Below are positions 63,972 to 64,000 of a stretch of DNA of 64,000 nucleotides, one piece after another (the stretch's first letter is position 1; each line of letters begins with the position of its first letter). Under the pieces are notes generated by a model. It ran no database searches. It saw nothing but the letters and a program-made list of their open reading frames with translations, and had not been told where the DNA came from. The stretch comes from Liolophura sinensis (lineage: Eukaryota; Mollusca; Polyplacophora; Chitonida; Chitonidae): NCBI RefSeq assembly GCF_032854445.1, contig NC_088303.1:24033265-24097264 (forward strand), read 5' to 3'. A program made the position numbers and the translations under genes.

Positions 63972-64000
63972 CTGCAAGACAGAACACGGCAATGTCTGAC

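Overview
The window is animal nuclear DNA: AT-rich, intron-rich, with GT-AG introns and many tRNA-derived SINEs. The SINE families and their (AAAT)n or (CACT)n tails resemble those of molluscs and other lophotrochozoans. I infer a marine lophotrochozoan, probably a mollusc, but the sequence does not fix the species.

Layout. 1-285 is a 22/44-bp minisatellite. 2193-6969 is a complete Ty1/copia-type LTR retrotransposon with identical 225-bp LTRs; its pol frame is broken twice. 7-19.9 kb is gene-poor and holds SINE copies, a 225-bp MITE, a long GA microsatellite and a C-rich tract. 19963-46164 on the minus strand is one large gene, modelled as nine coding exons whose phases all agree (4806 nt, 1601 residues). 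It encodes a protein with three PH-like domains, disordered linkers and C-terminal coiled coils, probably a cytoskeletal or membrane adaptor. Its introns carry several SINEs, some with perfect target-site duplications. 46.2-61.8 kb is mostly non-coding, with SINEs, a dispersed repeat pair and two minisatellites. 61834-63971 on the minus strand is the 3' part of a Dispatched-family RND/SSD membrane protein gene, which continues past the window end.

The two host genes lie on the same strand with no visible functional link. No prokaryotic gene cluster, CRISPR array or operon is present. The most notable points are: a possible 15-nt in-phase microexon in the Dispatched-like gene made by local duplication of an exon end; an exact 141-bp tandem duplication of a SINE plus its flanking repeat in the same intron; a retrotransposon with identical LTRs but two frame breaks; a short motif recurring at four sites; and a three-PH-domain protein I could not assign to a known family.
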